The notes under the pieces: model-generated
What the model was told of the DNA's origin: nothing
Database searches by the model: none
The model's input: only the letters and a program-made list of their open reading frames with translations
Shown: positions 12,197-23,260 of the stretch, in pieces
Numbering within the stretch: the stretch's first letter is position 1
How the letters are laid out: every line of letters begins with the position of its first letter
Program-made: the position numbers and the translations under genes
From: Populus alba
Lineage: Eukaryota; Streptophyta; Magnoliopsida; Malpighiales; Salicaceae
Length of the DNA stretch: 64,000 nt
Direction of reading: 5' to 3'
NCBI RefSeq assembly: GCF_005239225.2
Contig: NC_133302.1
Location: 15,161,991 to 15,225,990 of the forward strand

Positions 12197-12650
12197 TGTT
12201 AGGTGTGTTGCCATTTAATGTGCCTAACATTGACTTTAATCAGCAGCCTTTGTTGAAGAAGATGGCAGCCACCTACTCCCATGTGCAGCTGCTGGAAAAT
12301 GAAGAAGAGAAGCCACCATTCCTGCCTATAAATAGGCACTAAGTGTAGAGAGCAAAATGAGAGAGTTGAGAGAAAGAAAGATGTGAGAAATATAGGAGAG
12401 AGTGGGCTGCCAAGGGCAGCCAGCAGTAGCTGCCATTGCAGCACTGAGAAGAGAGAAACAGAGTGAGGTTGAGAGTTGCTAAAGAGGGAATAATTCCTCC
12501 TCCTCTATTGTTGTAAATCTTGTTCTCTCCCTATATAATCAAATGGCTTCTCCCGTGGATGTAGGCGGTTTGCCGAACCACGTTAAATATTGTGTCAGTG
12601 TGCTTGCCCGAGAGCAAATATCAGTACATCACCGGTCGGAATTCCCTACA
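12197..12650 (+). repeat. 5' LTR of the LARD-like element
   Basis: It starts TGTTAGGTGTG and ends CCCTACA. A TATA box sits within GCCTATAAATAGGC at about 12324-12337, followed by a purine-rich GAGAGAG stretch likely to be the R region. The same TATA setting occurs in the copia LTR at about 18579-18592. Confidence 0.9.
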
Positions 12651-15557
12651 ATTGGTATCAGAGCATATGGTTTAAGTGGTGTTTGATTTTTTGCTCAAAT
12701 ATGCAAGTTGTCAAAATGGTGTTTTGACCATCTCACTGTGTAGAGGAGGAAGAGACGAAGCCACTGGTGAAAACCGCGTCAAAATCGGACGTCGGACATG
12801 GCCGCACTCTCCATCACTCTCCGGCAAGGTGTCTGCCCACGCGCCCCACGCGTGCCACGCGTCTTCTTCACCCGGATGAGTTGACCCGACCCGAATACCA
12901 GTTGACCCGACCCATGTGAACAGTAGACATGAACAGTACTATGCAAAGGATGACATCAGAGTACACAGTCAGCAAGGAATTGACTAGTCAACATCCATGT
13001 CAGCATAGGGGGACCCACCTGCCACGTCATTAGCCGCGAGCCGAGCCGAGTGAGTCGAGCCTAATTGGAGCTGAGCCGAGCCGCGAGCCAAGGGATAGGA
13101 TCCAGTGGAGCTGATCCTACATGCAACCGGATCTGAAAGTGAATCTGAGCCGTTGATCAGGCCAGAATTGTTTTGATCAAATCTTAGCCGTCTGATGTGC
13201 GATTTGGATGATTCAAGACATGTTTCCAGCTAATTTGATCATTCCGGATGCAATGGTACGGTCCGATCGTTGAGATTCGAGATGGAAAATGGCAGTGGTG
13301 AATTATTGAAGAGAGATTGTCCGATCAGGAGGCATCTGAGGGTCATGATGGTGGTTGATGGAGATGAAGAAGAAGAAGGTGCACATGTTTACCCAATTAC
13401 ATGTGCTGAACTGTTAAATGGGGAGATTTAATGTCTTGATGGAAGGCAAAATTGGGACACTCAGGACACCCAAGATGTGGACGATTTGAGGTGTAGAGTG
13501 AAAACTGATGAAGACCAATCTTGACGAATCTAAGCACTAGTAGTCTCGCTAGATGTTGAGAAATCATGTATTAAACCTGTATATTCCAGATCACTTGTAA
13601 GGAAAGCCGCAACAAAGCTAGCAAATGGTTGTATATACGGAGAGACAGTACGATGGATAGATATAGCCTAAGAAGTTCTGTCTAGGAGATTGGGTTTTAA
13701 GCGGGACCGTTGTGACCCCTCCAATCTTTCCTGAGAACTTGCTTAGTGGAAGGATTATCCATACAGTACTATTTTCGTATATGTGACAGTTTGTTATGAA
13801 ACTGTTGAAGACTAGCAAGATGACGGCACAAGGGGAACAGTTGGGTTCCGTATGATCAAGGATCTGATGGAGTGGTGATTTCTCCAAAGAAGTTAGATTC
13901 GGTGACTGTGATTTCTCGAGGGGAGAATTGATGAAGACCCTGATAATGGAAGAGAAATACAGCAAGGGGATGAAGATTGCCACCCTATTTTGACTTGGAC
14001 AGGTGTTGTGACAGGATGAGCTGCTGTCAAACATAAGCAAGGAATGGGGAGAAATCTGGAGAACAGAAATTGCACGAGGGCACACAGAGATTGTGCAAGA
14101 GTACCCGGAGGATCCAACGAGGTACTGTGATGAGACAACAGGTGCAAGGAGAAGAAGAGAGCAGAGACTATGTACAACAGGAAGTCTCTTGTGCTCTTGA
14201 TGAAGACAACAGGCGAGGACCTTTCCAATGCATGCAAGAATGGAAAGATGAGCTGTTGCAGAGGCACCTAATTAAGGGGGTGCAAATGCCTATGATAAAA
14301 GGCGAAGACACCAAAGAGAGTGGTGTAGGTGGAGCTGTCAAGCAGAAAGGCGTAGAAGCTCCAAACATAGAAATCGAGGTGGAGGATTGCGAGGAGTATA
14401 CCGTAACTTTCTCTTTCTATGTAGTCAGTGGCAGTAATCTCTCCCAAGTCCACATGGTGGTAGAGAATCTTGAAGCCGCTGGAGTCATCCCGATGAAGGA
14501 GGATGAGACCGCCCCATGACAGTGGGCGGAGACACCTTAGAGAGAAGGTGTGAGGGTTATGAAATGAGCCCAAGATCAGGTCGCCCAAGACAACGGGCGT
14601 AGACACCTCAGATGGAAGGTGTGGGCCACGATGTGAGCCCAGTTCAGACCGCCGCATGACGACGAGCGGAGACACCTCAGGAGAAGGTGTGAGGGCCATG
14701 ATAGGAGCCCCAGTTCAGAACGCCCCAGAGCCGATGTGATGGCTAGATATAAGTGGACAGATGGATAGCCAATGAAGTGGCTATGATGAGTATGAAGACA
14801 AATGCAGGATTGACTTTCATGGATATTGCCCTCATGCTAAAGATCAATGAGCTAGAAGACATTTGCCTTGAACAATAAGTGGGTGACTTGTGGAGCATTA
14901 AGACGCGACTGCTATGAATGAGCAGAGGGCATGCGCAGGTTCCGGGAACAAGTTGACTCTTGTCAAGGTGGTGAGCTCGGAGATGGCATTGTAATACTCA
15001 GAGTATGAAGATTGATATGGATCAACCTGTAATGGGCTGCCCCCATAAGTAAAGGTGGATAACTACCCGAACTCTTGAGACTAAGAGTGAGAGACTCATG
15101 GAGAAGTAAGGCGTGGTTCCTAAGGTGGAACAGAGGGCAGACGCAACTCCTGGATGAGTAGACTCTTGGAAGAGTGGTGAGCTCGTGATCACATTAAAAT
15201 GCTCAATGACTGTCGCACTTGGGAATATCAGTTTGAGGGGGTGTTGTAAGCCTTGATGTGAGGCTTGATAAATCATTCCGGGCCAAGCATGGTTGATATG
15301 CTTGAAGGGGAATGTTGTTCCAGAGACAAGAGTTAAACACTCTTCAGATGAGATGTGACAAACCATCTGGTTGAAGTGATCCTTTGGAGTGAGCAAAGGG
15401 GTGCTTGGTTGACTCTGGTGATTGAAAGGTTTGGCGAGTACCTGTAAACTTAGCCGCAGATGCTCTCGGAATGGTAAGCTTGGAAGAGTTACAGGATGCA
15501 AGATTGTGCTGAAGAAGCAAGAGGACAATTGCCCATATAAATGTCAAAGGGGGTGAT
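12651..15557 (+). other. non-coding internal region of the LARD-like element
   Basis: After the primer site there is GC-richer sequence with short GACCCGACCC and GAGCCGAG repeats (12879-13095). A block at 13631-13790 is homologous to the copia leader, and three tandem units of about 70 bp lie at 14508-14720. The longest reading frames have no recognisable domain, use no shared frame and are interrupted, so I do not call a gene. Confidence 0.75.
14508..14720 (+). repeat. three tandem ~70-bp repeats inside the LARD-like element
   Basis: Units start near 14508, 14580 and 14648, and a partial fourth starts near 14719 (spacings 72, 68 and 71). Each carries CGCC, a GAGACACCT-like core, GGAAGGTGTG or a close variant, and GAGCCC. 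Indels that are not multiples of three argue against a coding role. Confidence 0.8.
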
Positions 15558-16015
15558 TGTTAGGTGTGTTGCCATTTAATGTGCCTAACATTGACTTTAA
15601 TCAGCAGCCTTTGTTGAAGAAGATGGCAGCCACCTACTCCCATGTGCAGCTGCTGGAAAATGAAGAAGAGAAGCCATCATTCCTGCCTATAAATAGGCAC
15701 TAAGTGTAGAGAGCAAAATGAGAGAGTTGAGAGAAAGAAAGATGTGAGAAATATAGGAGAGAGTGGGCTGCCAAGGGCAGCCAGCAGTAGCTGCCATTGC
15801 AGCACTGAGAAGAGAGAAACAGAGTGAGGTTGAGAGTTGCTAAAGAGGGAATAATTCCTCCTCCTCTATTGTTGTAAATCTTGTTCTCTCCCTATATAAT
15901 CAAATGGCTTCTCCCGTGGATGTAGGCGGTTTGCCGAACCACGTTAAATATTGTGTCAGTGTGCTTGCCCTCCCGAGAGCAAATATCAGTACATCACCGG
16001 TCGGAATTCCCTACA
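15558..16015 (+). repeat. 3' LTR of the LARD-like element
   Basis: Near-identical to the 5' LTR. It has CCCTCCCGAGAGC where the 5' copy has CCCGAGAGC (4 bp extra) and one C/T difference near 15673. Confidence 0.9.
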
Positions 16016-16554
16016 GTTAAGAGTAATTTGACGAGGGAAAGCTGGAGTTGATACGAATATCGGGATTGTCTGCTGCAATGATAAAATTAAATTATTCTTA
16101 AAGTATTCTAAAATAATTAATTTGTTATCATACATATTTTCTTCCCCTTTTCATTGTTATATCTGATTTTCTAATTTAGAGCACTCTAAAAGAATGACAT
16201 AACTTGAACTATATTTATGTGTTATTGGTTTGCTTAGTTATATTATTATCATGTATGGACCCAATAAATTAATCACATTGTAACTTAGTCTCTTGTTGGA
16301 TGTTTGTTCTATTTATTCATTGAGTTGTGAAAAACAAGTCATTTTATAATTTCAATCTTTGTGTTATTGGTTTTTTAGTTCTAATAAAATTATGTCTCGA
16401 CAGCACAGACATTGGAATGGGAGAATGCAAAACAGCGCTAGTTGTAATGAAGATTATTGCGATGTGTTTCTATACAAAACGGAAAAAGAAGAAATATTGA
16501 CAATCCAGTTCTTTGAACCAAAGTAGACAAAGAAAGATGGTGCAAAGATTGAAT
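16016..16554. other. duplicon spacer upstream of the LARD-like element
   Basis: No gene. The first 50 bases continue the host module interrupted by the LTR element. About 16125-16280 matches 53510-53680 upstream of receptor kinase C (shared TTTCTTCCCCTTTTCATT and TATGTGTTATTGGTTTGC). Confidence 0.6.
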
Positions 16555-16918
16555 GGAGTGTCTAATATCTGCCATTGGAGACTAAGGAGACGAGGACCTA
16601 GCTTTTCTTAGCTTTGTCCTGTTATTTTTGTTTAACCTACACAGCGAGTATACATAATGGCTAAATGAGCTGATCTACAACGAATTCCTCGTTAAATTAC
16701 TCTCTGTAACTGACAGAGGGCTAAAAAATGGCATTCTTCGTATATACACTAATAAAAAAAATAAAAATCATAGACGACTATGTAACCTCTGGTTAGACAA
16801 TCTATGACGGACCGGGGAGATGAAACAACAGCTGCCTGTTGGAAGTGATGACATAGCCAGAAGATTGCTTACCTGCAATTCCATTATGAGGTTTGGTGTT
16901 CAAAGAAAAGAATGATTA
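16555..16918 (-). pseudogene. SHPRH: SHPRH 3' untranslated block (copy I)
   Basis: This segment lies just downstream of the SHPRH stop codon. It is closely repeated at 56090-56440, with shared AGACTAAGGAGA, CAGCGAGTATACATAATGG and ACAACAGCTGCCTGTTGG. It is probably the old 3' untranslated region. No coding frame is supported. Confidence 0.55.
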
Positions 16919-17182
16919 TCACACGGAAATTCCTGCTGTATTTTGCTTCAGTCTCCTCTCAGCTGCTAGAGCAGCAGCCTCGGACGGGGGCAGATGTCTT
17001 AGGTTTTCAGTTGGCTTTCCATCACTTTCTGGCACAGTGGACGGCACTGTTGCAAATAGGGACTCAACATCCTTAAGGGTTAACACAGGCTGATCCTGAT
17101 TCTTCGTGTTCCCACTTATGAATGAACTGGTGCTTCTACTTCTGTTCAGTTTATATATGCTCTCTTCCACGGTGTCTTTAAC
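16919..17182 (-). pseudogene. SHPRH: SHPRH-like terminal exon
   Basis: SHPRH is a SNF2-family ATPase with a RING domain that acts as a ubiquitin ligase. This exon begins VKDTVEESIYKLNR, directly after an AG acceptor. That segment closes the C-terminal helicase lobe in family members. It ends ERRLKQNTAGISV with a stop at 16919-16921 and is open throughout. It joins in phase to the exon at 17798-18050 (HRFI followed by VKDT). The rest of the gene is missing or damaged, so I list it as part of a pseudogene. Confidence 0.8.
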
Positions 17183-17797
17183 CTAATAAGATCATAGAAG
17201 AAAAGGGGATAAATTTTGTTAGAACAAATATAGACTATAAAGCAGAAATTCTAAATTTCTAACAGATGACATGAATTTTGAAAGTTGCGGACAAGAAGCA
17301 AACTAGAAAGCATGAGATTGAAGAATTACACACGTGCACAAATTCACAAAAAGGAATGAGATTGAAGAATTGTTAATAGAAAACCCTCACGCTAGTCCTT
17401 AAAGAGTTCCTGCATGCTCCTTTTTTTTCATAGCATCAAATCTTTTCTAATATAATCACTAAAGAAGGGAGTGTACATTTAAATTCTGAAACAAATATAA
17501 AAGGTTCCATTCGAGCAACAATCGGATGGATGACATGATAAGGATTATTATAAGTCTAATCTAATTACATATAGAAATTGCATGGATAAATGGAGAGCTA
17601 AATAGAAATGTAAATTGTTTTAAAAAGGAACTCAAACAAATAGTCCCAAAATAACTCATGCCAATCTTCAGTGTGGTGAGTTATGTATCTCAAATGCATG
17701 TCTACCATATGCAATGTTCAAAAGAGAAAACACGCAAGTGTTTAGCATCCAAAATTAGTTTAACAAAAAACAAAATAAAAAAGGACAAGGAGCATAC

Positions 17798-18050
17798 TAT
17801 AAATCGATGGACTAATGTCCTCTTTTCCTGCCCAATTCGGTGCACCCGGCTGACTGCTTGAGCCTCAGCTGCTGGATTGAGCAGTGGCTCCACAAGAACA
17901 TGCTGTGCTTCTAAGAGATTGAGTCCATTGGCTCCATGCTGGATTAAGAGCAGCAACACTTGAACAGATTTTGTTTCTTGTTGTTGTCTATATGTTCTTT
18001 TGAGACTGCTATTCTGCTCTCTGAATTCACTGATGGCAACATGTGATTTC
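17798..18050 (-). pseudogene. SHPRH: SHPRH-like helicase C-terminal exon
   Basis: The frame contains LLLLIQHGANGLNLLEAQHV and NPAAEAQAVSRVHRIGQ, the last helicase motifs of SNF2 enzymes including the SRVHRIGQ arginine-finger segment. The acceptor is TGCAG before 18050 and the donor GTATGC after 17798. One valine of the usual QHVVLV is absent. The exon is open, but the next exons 5' of it have not been found near by: a copia element occupies the adjoining intron from 18432. Confidence 0.85.
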
Positions 18051-18431
18051 CTGCATTTATGAAGTCACAACCAAAAGACATGATAAAAAATAAGTTGAAG
18101 TCTACAAATAACTCGATCAACATTAAAATACCTGAAAAGCACTTCTAACAGTATTTTTGGCACTGGGAAACAAAGAGGTATGCATACATTCAAACTTTTA
18201 AACTTCGCACAATACCAATTTTTACAGAATTCCAAGTGTTGATCTACTATAATTGGATCTCTCTCTTCCCTCCCCAAGGTTAAATTACAACTTTTCAATA
18301 TTTGCACAAATTATGCAAGGCAGTTATTTTTCATCCCCAATCTCCTTTTTATTTTGTTCGTGATATCATTAGTATTCATCAACCTAATTTGTGCACTTTG
18401 CTTGCATAAGAATGCTGAAAACAGAAGGAAC
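18051..18431. other. SHPRH intron remnant
   Basis: AT-rich sequence between the helicase exon and the copia insertion. No further exon is recognised. It ends with GGAAC, the copia target site (18427-18431). Confidence 0.5.
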
Positions 18432-18906
18432 TGTGAAGCTAGAAGAAGCTAGAAGCTAGCTGGCACCAATTGGTGCCACCTAAGTCAAAGATTGTAGGCA
18501 CCGAATTGGTGCCAGCCAATTAAATCAATATTGTAGGCACCAATTCGGTGCTACAAGATGACCAAGGCAAGGAAGCTTGCCTATAAATAGGCAGTGCATC
18601 CTTGCCTTATACACAGCACAAAAGAGAGAGCAAGAGAAGAGAGAGAGGAAATAATCCCACAAAGTTGTGAGGTATTTGTGAGAGAGTAAGTGAGGTGTTT
18701 TCTCCTAGTAATAGAGAGATTCTTAGTTGTTCTCCTATTATTAGAGAGAGGTTGTAATTCCCACATTACTTAGTAAAATCCTTCCATACTTGCCCATGGA
18801 CGTAGCCTAATTGGGTGAACCACGTAAATTCTTGTGTGTGTCATTTCTTATTTTCTATTACCCTTTACCTTTTGTCTTGTCGGGTTTGCATGCCAGTTTC
18901 CTAACA
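18432..18906 (+). repeat. 5' LTR of the copia element
   Basis: It starts TGTGAAGCTAG and ends TTTCCTAACA. U3 has three near-palindromes: GGCACCAATTGGTGCC at 18462-18477 (perfect), a 17-bp relative at 18497-18513 and an imperfect copy at 18534-18553. A TATA box lies in GCCTATAAATAGGC at about 18579-18592, followed by a purine-rich likely R region. Confidence 0.93.
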
Positions 18907-19247
18907 GTGGTATCAGAGCCTTCTTGGTTGGTGTTGTTAACACACAAAAGTTATTCGTGTATACGGTTACTATTCACGTCTACGAAACTATTCACCTATA
19001 TGGCACTATTCATCCATACGGTACTGTTCACTTTAGTTACTGTTGGCGTATATAGAAAGTCAGTGCGGTGATTAAATACAGTCTAGGAAGTTCTGTCTAA
19101 GGAGATTGGGTTTTAAGCGGGACCGTTTGTGACCCCTCCAATCTTTCCTGGGAACTTACTTAGTGAAGTATTATTCACACGATACTATTTCTATATACGT
19201 TACAGATCTGTGAAACGGTGATAGCTGAATAGATCTCGGTGAATACA
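18907..19247 (+). promoter_or_regulatory. copia leader: primer site, 18-bp repeats and shared block
   Basis: The primer-binding site spans 18908-18920. Four ACTATTCAC-like motifs follow at 18969, 18987, 19005 and 19023, exactly 18 bp apart. The segment 19049-19205 is homologous to 13631-13790 inside the LARD-like element. Untranslated leaders of LTR elements commonly hold dimerisation and packaging signals; that role is inferred here. Confidence 0.7.
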
Positions 19248-22200
19248 ATGGCAGCAAAGTACGAGATTGAGAGGTTCAAGGGGAGTAATTTCTCCTGTGG
19301 AAAATGAGAATCAAGGCAATCTTGAGGAAAGACAATTGCTTGGCAACTATTGGGGATCGGCCCGCGGAGATCACTGATAATGCAAAATGGAATGAGATGG
19401 ATGGCAATGCTATTGCTAACATACATTTAGCATTAGCTGATGAAGTATTATCAAGTGTGGCGGAGAAGAAAACAGCTAAGGAGATATGGGAGACTCTAAC
19501 AAAGCTATACGAGTCCAAGTCTTTGCACACTAAGATTTTCTTAAAGCGGAGACTTTATACCCTTCGAATGGCAGAAACCACGTCGGTGACTGACCACATC
19601 AACACAATAAGAACTCTATTTTCACAACTCACTACGTTGGGTCAACAAATAGAGGAAAATGAACGTGCAGAGCTTCTACTTCAAAGTCTTCCTGATTCGT
19701 ATGATCAGCTCATTATCAACTTGACCAATAATATCCTCTCAGACTATTTAGTCTTCGATGATGTTGCAGCCGCTATCTTGGAAGAAGAAAATAGGCGCAA
19801 AAACAAAGGAGACAGAAACAGTTCAAACCAAGCAGAGGCTTTATTGGTGTCAAGAGGAAGATCAACAGAGCGTGGCTCCAGTAGGAGTCAAAGGCAGGGG
19901 AGGTCTAAATCAAGAAGTAAGAAGGCTATGAAATGCTACAACTGTGGCAGAAAAGGGCACTTCAAAAAGGATTGTTGGTTTAAAAAGGGTATAGAGAATA
20001 CTGCAGAGTCATCAAGACCTCAAGGATGTGTTGCAAGCACCTCAGAAGATGGAGAGATTTTATATAGTGAAGCAGCAACAAGCTCTACAGATAGAGAAGA
20101 GCTCACTGAGGTCTGGCTTATGGATTCAGGAGCAACATGGCATATGACCCCTAGACGAGATTGGTTCCATACATATGAACCTATCTCTGGAGGCACAGTG
20201 TTCATGGGTGATAATCATGCTGTAGAGATTTCTGGCATTGGCACCATCAAATTGAAGATGTATGATGGCTTAATTCGTACTATTTCAGGAGTGCGACATG
20301 TGAAAGAATTAAAGAAGAATCTTTTGTCCGTAGGACAATTTGATAGTCTTGGCTGTAAGATCCGAACAGACAATGGAATCATGAAAATTGTCAAAGGCGC
20401 GCTGGTGGTTTTAAAGGCAAGAAAGACAATTGCTAACATGTTTGTATTAATGGGAGAAACGCATCATGGGGCAGAAGCATCAATCGCATCAGCCAGTCCT
20501 GTAGAAGAAAAGACGATGATGTGGCATCAAAAACTAGGCCACATGTCAGAGAAAGGTTTAAAGGTTCTCTCTTATCAGAAGTTACTCCCTGGGCTTACAA
20601 AGGTTACTTTACCTTTTTGTGAGCACTGTGTTACAAGTAAACAACACAGGTTGAAGTTTGGCACGTCAACAACTAAGAGCAAATGCATCTTAGACCTGAT
20701 TCACTCTGATGTTTGGCAAGCACCGGTTGTATCCTTGGGAGGAGCAAGATACTTTGTATCATTCATAGATGACTTCTCCAGGAGATGTTGGGTGTATCCG
20801 ATTATAAGGAAGGCAGATGTGTTTGCAGTTTTTAAAACCTTCAAAGCGCGGGTAGAACTTGAATCTGAAAAGAAGATCAAGTGTTTGAGGACTGACAATG
20901 GAGGAGAATATACCAGTGATGAATTTGATAACTTCTGTCAACATGAAGGTATCAAAAGGCAGTTCACAACGGCATACACTCCACAACAAAATGGAGTGGC
21001 AGAGCGGATGAACAGAACTCTATTGGAAAGAACAAGAGCAATGTTGAAGGCTGCAGGTCTAGAAAAGTCATTCTGGGCAGAAGTAGTCAATACCGCCTGT
21101 TATGTGATAAATCGATCTCCGTCAACTGCAATTGAGTTGAAGACACCGATGGAGATGTGGACTGGAAAGCCAGCTGATTATTCTCAATTGCATATATTTG
21201 GAAGTCCTGTGTACGTGATGTACAATACTCAAGAAGTCAGCAAGCTGGATTCAAAATCCAGAAAATGTGTATTCTTGGGATATGCTGATGGAGTGAAGGG
21301 GTATCGCTTGTGGGATCCCACTGCCCACAAGGTAGTCATCAGCAGAGATGTCATATTTGCAGAAGATAAAATGCAAATGGAAGAAAATAATAGCATTTTA
21401 AAGGAGACTACAGAAGTCCAGATGGAAAATACTCAGAATCGTACTTCTTCTGAAGCTGTACCAGAGCATGAAGAACAAGAACAAATAGAGTCTGAAACTC
21501 CTGAAGTTCGACGGTCAACTCGTGAAAGAAGACCACCTGCTTGGCACTCAGAATATGTTACTGAGAGCAACATTGCATACTGTCTTCTAACAGAGGATGG
21601 AGAGCCATCAACTTTCCATGAGGCTATCAAAAGCACAGATGTATCTATGTGGATGACAGCAATGTAAGAGGAGATTGAAGCTCTGCACAAGAATAACACT
21701 TGGGATCTTGTTCCACTACCACAAGGAAGAAAGGCCATAGGCAACAAATGGGTTTACAAGATAAAGCGTGATGGCAATGATCAAGTGGAGCGATATCGTG
21801 CAAGATTGGTGGTTAAAGGATATGCTCAGAAAGAAGGAATAGACTTTAATGAGATATTTTTTCCGGTGGTACGACTTACTACAATCAGAGTAGTCTTGGC
21901 AATGTGTGCTATATTTGATCTTCACTTAGAGCAGTTAGATGTGAAAACTGCATTTCTTCATAGAGAACTTGAAGAAGAAATTTATATGCTCCAACCAGAG
22001 GGTTTTGCTGAAACAGGCAAGGAGAACTTGGTTTGCAGGTTGAACAAATCTCTATATGGTCTCAAACAGGCGCCGAGGTGTTGGTACAAGAGATTTGATT
22101 CCTTCATAATTAGCCTTGGGTACAATAGACTCAGTTCAGACCATTGTACGTATTACAAGAGGTTTGAAGAAAATGATGTTTTCATCATTCTGTTGTTGTA

Positions 22201-23164
22201 CGTGGATGACATGTTGGTAATAGGCCCCAACAAAGATCGAGTCCAAGAATTGAAGGCACAGTTGGCTAGGGAGTTTGATATGAAGGACTTGGGACCAGCA
22301 AACAAGATTCTAGGGATGCAAATTCACCGAGACAGAAGTAAGAGGAAGATTTGGCTTTCTCAGAAAAATTATTTGAAGAAGATCTTGCGACGCTTCAACA
22401 TGCAAGATTGTAAGCCAATTTCCACCCCACTTCCTGTTAACTTCAAATTATCCTCAAGTATGTCTCCTAGCAATGAAGCAGAGAGGATGGAGATGTCTCG
22501 AGTACCGTATGCATCAGCAGTGGGAAGTTTAATGTTTACCATGATATGTACAAGACCAGACATTGCACAAGCAGTGGGAGCAGCTAGTCGATATATGGCA
22601 AATCCTGGTAGAGAGCATTGGAATACTATTAAGAGGATCTTGAGATACATCAAGGGTACCTCAGATGCTGCATTATGTTATGGAGGATCAGAATTTACTG
22701 TCAGAGGTTATGTTGACTCAGATTTTGCTGGTGACCTTGAGAAAAGAAAATCCACTACAGGCTTTGTGTTCATAATTGCAGGAGGAGCTGTGAGCTGGGT
22801 CTCTAAACTTCAGACTGTTGTAGCATTATCCACAACAGAAGCTGAGTATATGGCAGCTACACAGGCTTGTAAAGAAGCAATATGGCTGAAGAAACTTATG
22901 AAGGAGCTCGGGCACAAACACGAGAAGATTCTTTTGTATTGTGATAGTTAGAGTGCCTTGCATATTGCAAGGAATCCAGCGTTTCATTCAAGAACAAAAC
23001 ATATAGATGTTCAGTATCACTTTGTTCGCGAAGTGGTGGGAGATGGAAGTGTGGATTTTCAGAAGGTTCACACAAAGGAAAACCCAGCAGATGCTTTGAC
23101 CAAACCAGTCAACACTGATAAGTATATATGGTGCAGATCCTCTTGTGGCCTAGCAGACACGTAA
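19248..23164 (+). pseudogene. copia gag-pol polyprotein, broken
   Basis: The likely start is ATG 19248 (MAAKYEIERF), but a 1-nt frameshift near 19290-19300 separates it from the long frame 19304-23164. Domains in order: gag; CCHC knuckle CYNCGRKGHFKKDC (19934-19975); protease WLMDSGATWHM (from 20114); integrase HHCC region (about 20520-20650) and catalytic core with RTDNGGEY and PQQNGVAERMNR; reverse transcriptase with YVDD (22199-22210); RNase H with VDSDFAGD and STTEAEYMA. In-frame stops lie at 21665-21667 (TAA, start of reverse transcriptase) and 22949-22951 (TAG, RNase H). The catalytic motifs themselves look intact. Confidence 0.93.
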
Positions 23165-23260
23165 GCAGCATGACGATGGCAAGTATTGACAGGATAGAAG
23201 AGTCACAGATGATCATGTGTGAAGACTTGATTAAATCATCAAAGTCTTCAAGTGGGAGAA

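Larger units (their letters stand above)
12197..16015 (+). mobile_element. non-autonomous LTR retrotransposon (LARD-like), copia-related
   Basis: A complete element with a 454-bp 5' LTR (12197-12650), a 458-bp 3' LTR (15558-16015) and a 2.9-kb internal region. It is flanked by the 5-bp duplication GTTAA (12192-12196 and 16016-16020). The primer site TGGTATCAGAGC begins at 12653, and a purine tract AAAGGGGG precedes the 3' LTR. No gag or pol motif is visible in any frame. The LTRs differ by one 4-bp indel and one substitution that I could see, so insertion is recent. LTR architecture and part of the leader resemble the copia element at 18432-23764. Confidence 0.9.

Noticed and set aside
14070..14519. 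149-codon frame inside the LARD-like element
   Set aside because: It starts at a non-ATG codon, has no recognisable domain, overlaps other frames, and sits in a region with non-coding tandem repeats.
18811..19071. Two overlapping frames in the copia leader (86 and 73 codons)
   Set aside because: They cross the LTR end, the primer site and the 18-bp repeats, which are non-coding retrotransposon leader features.
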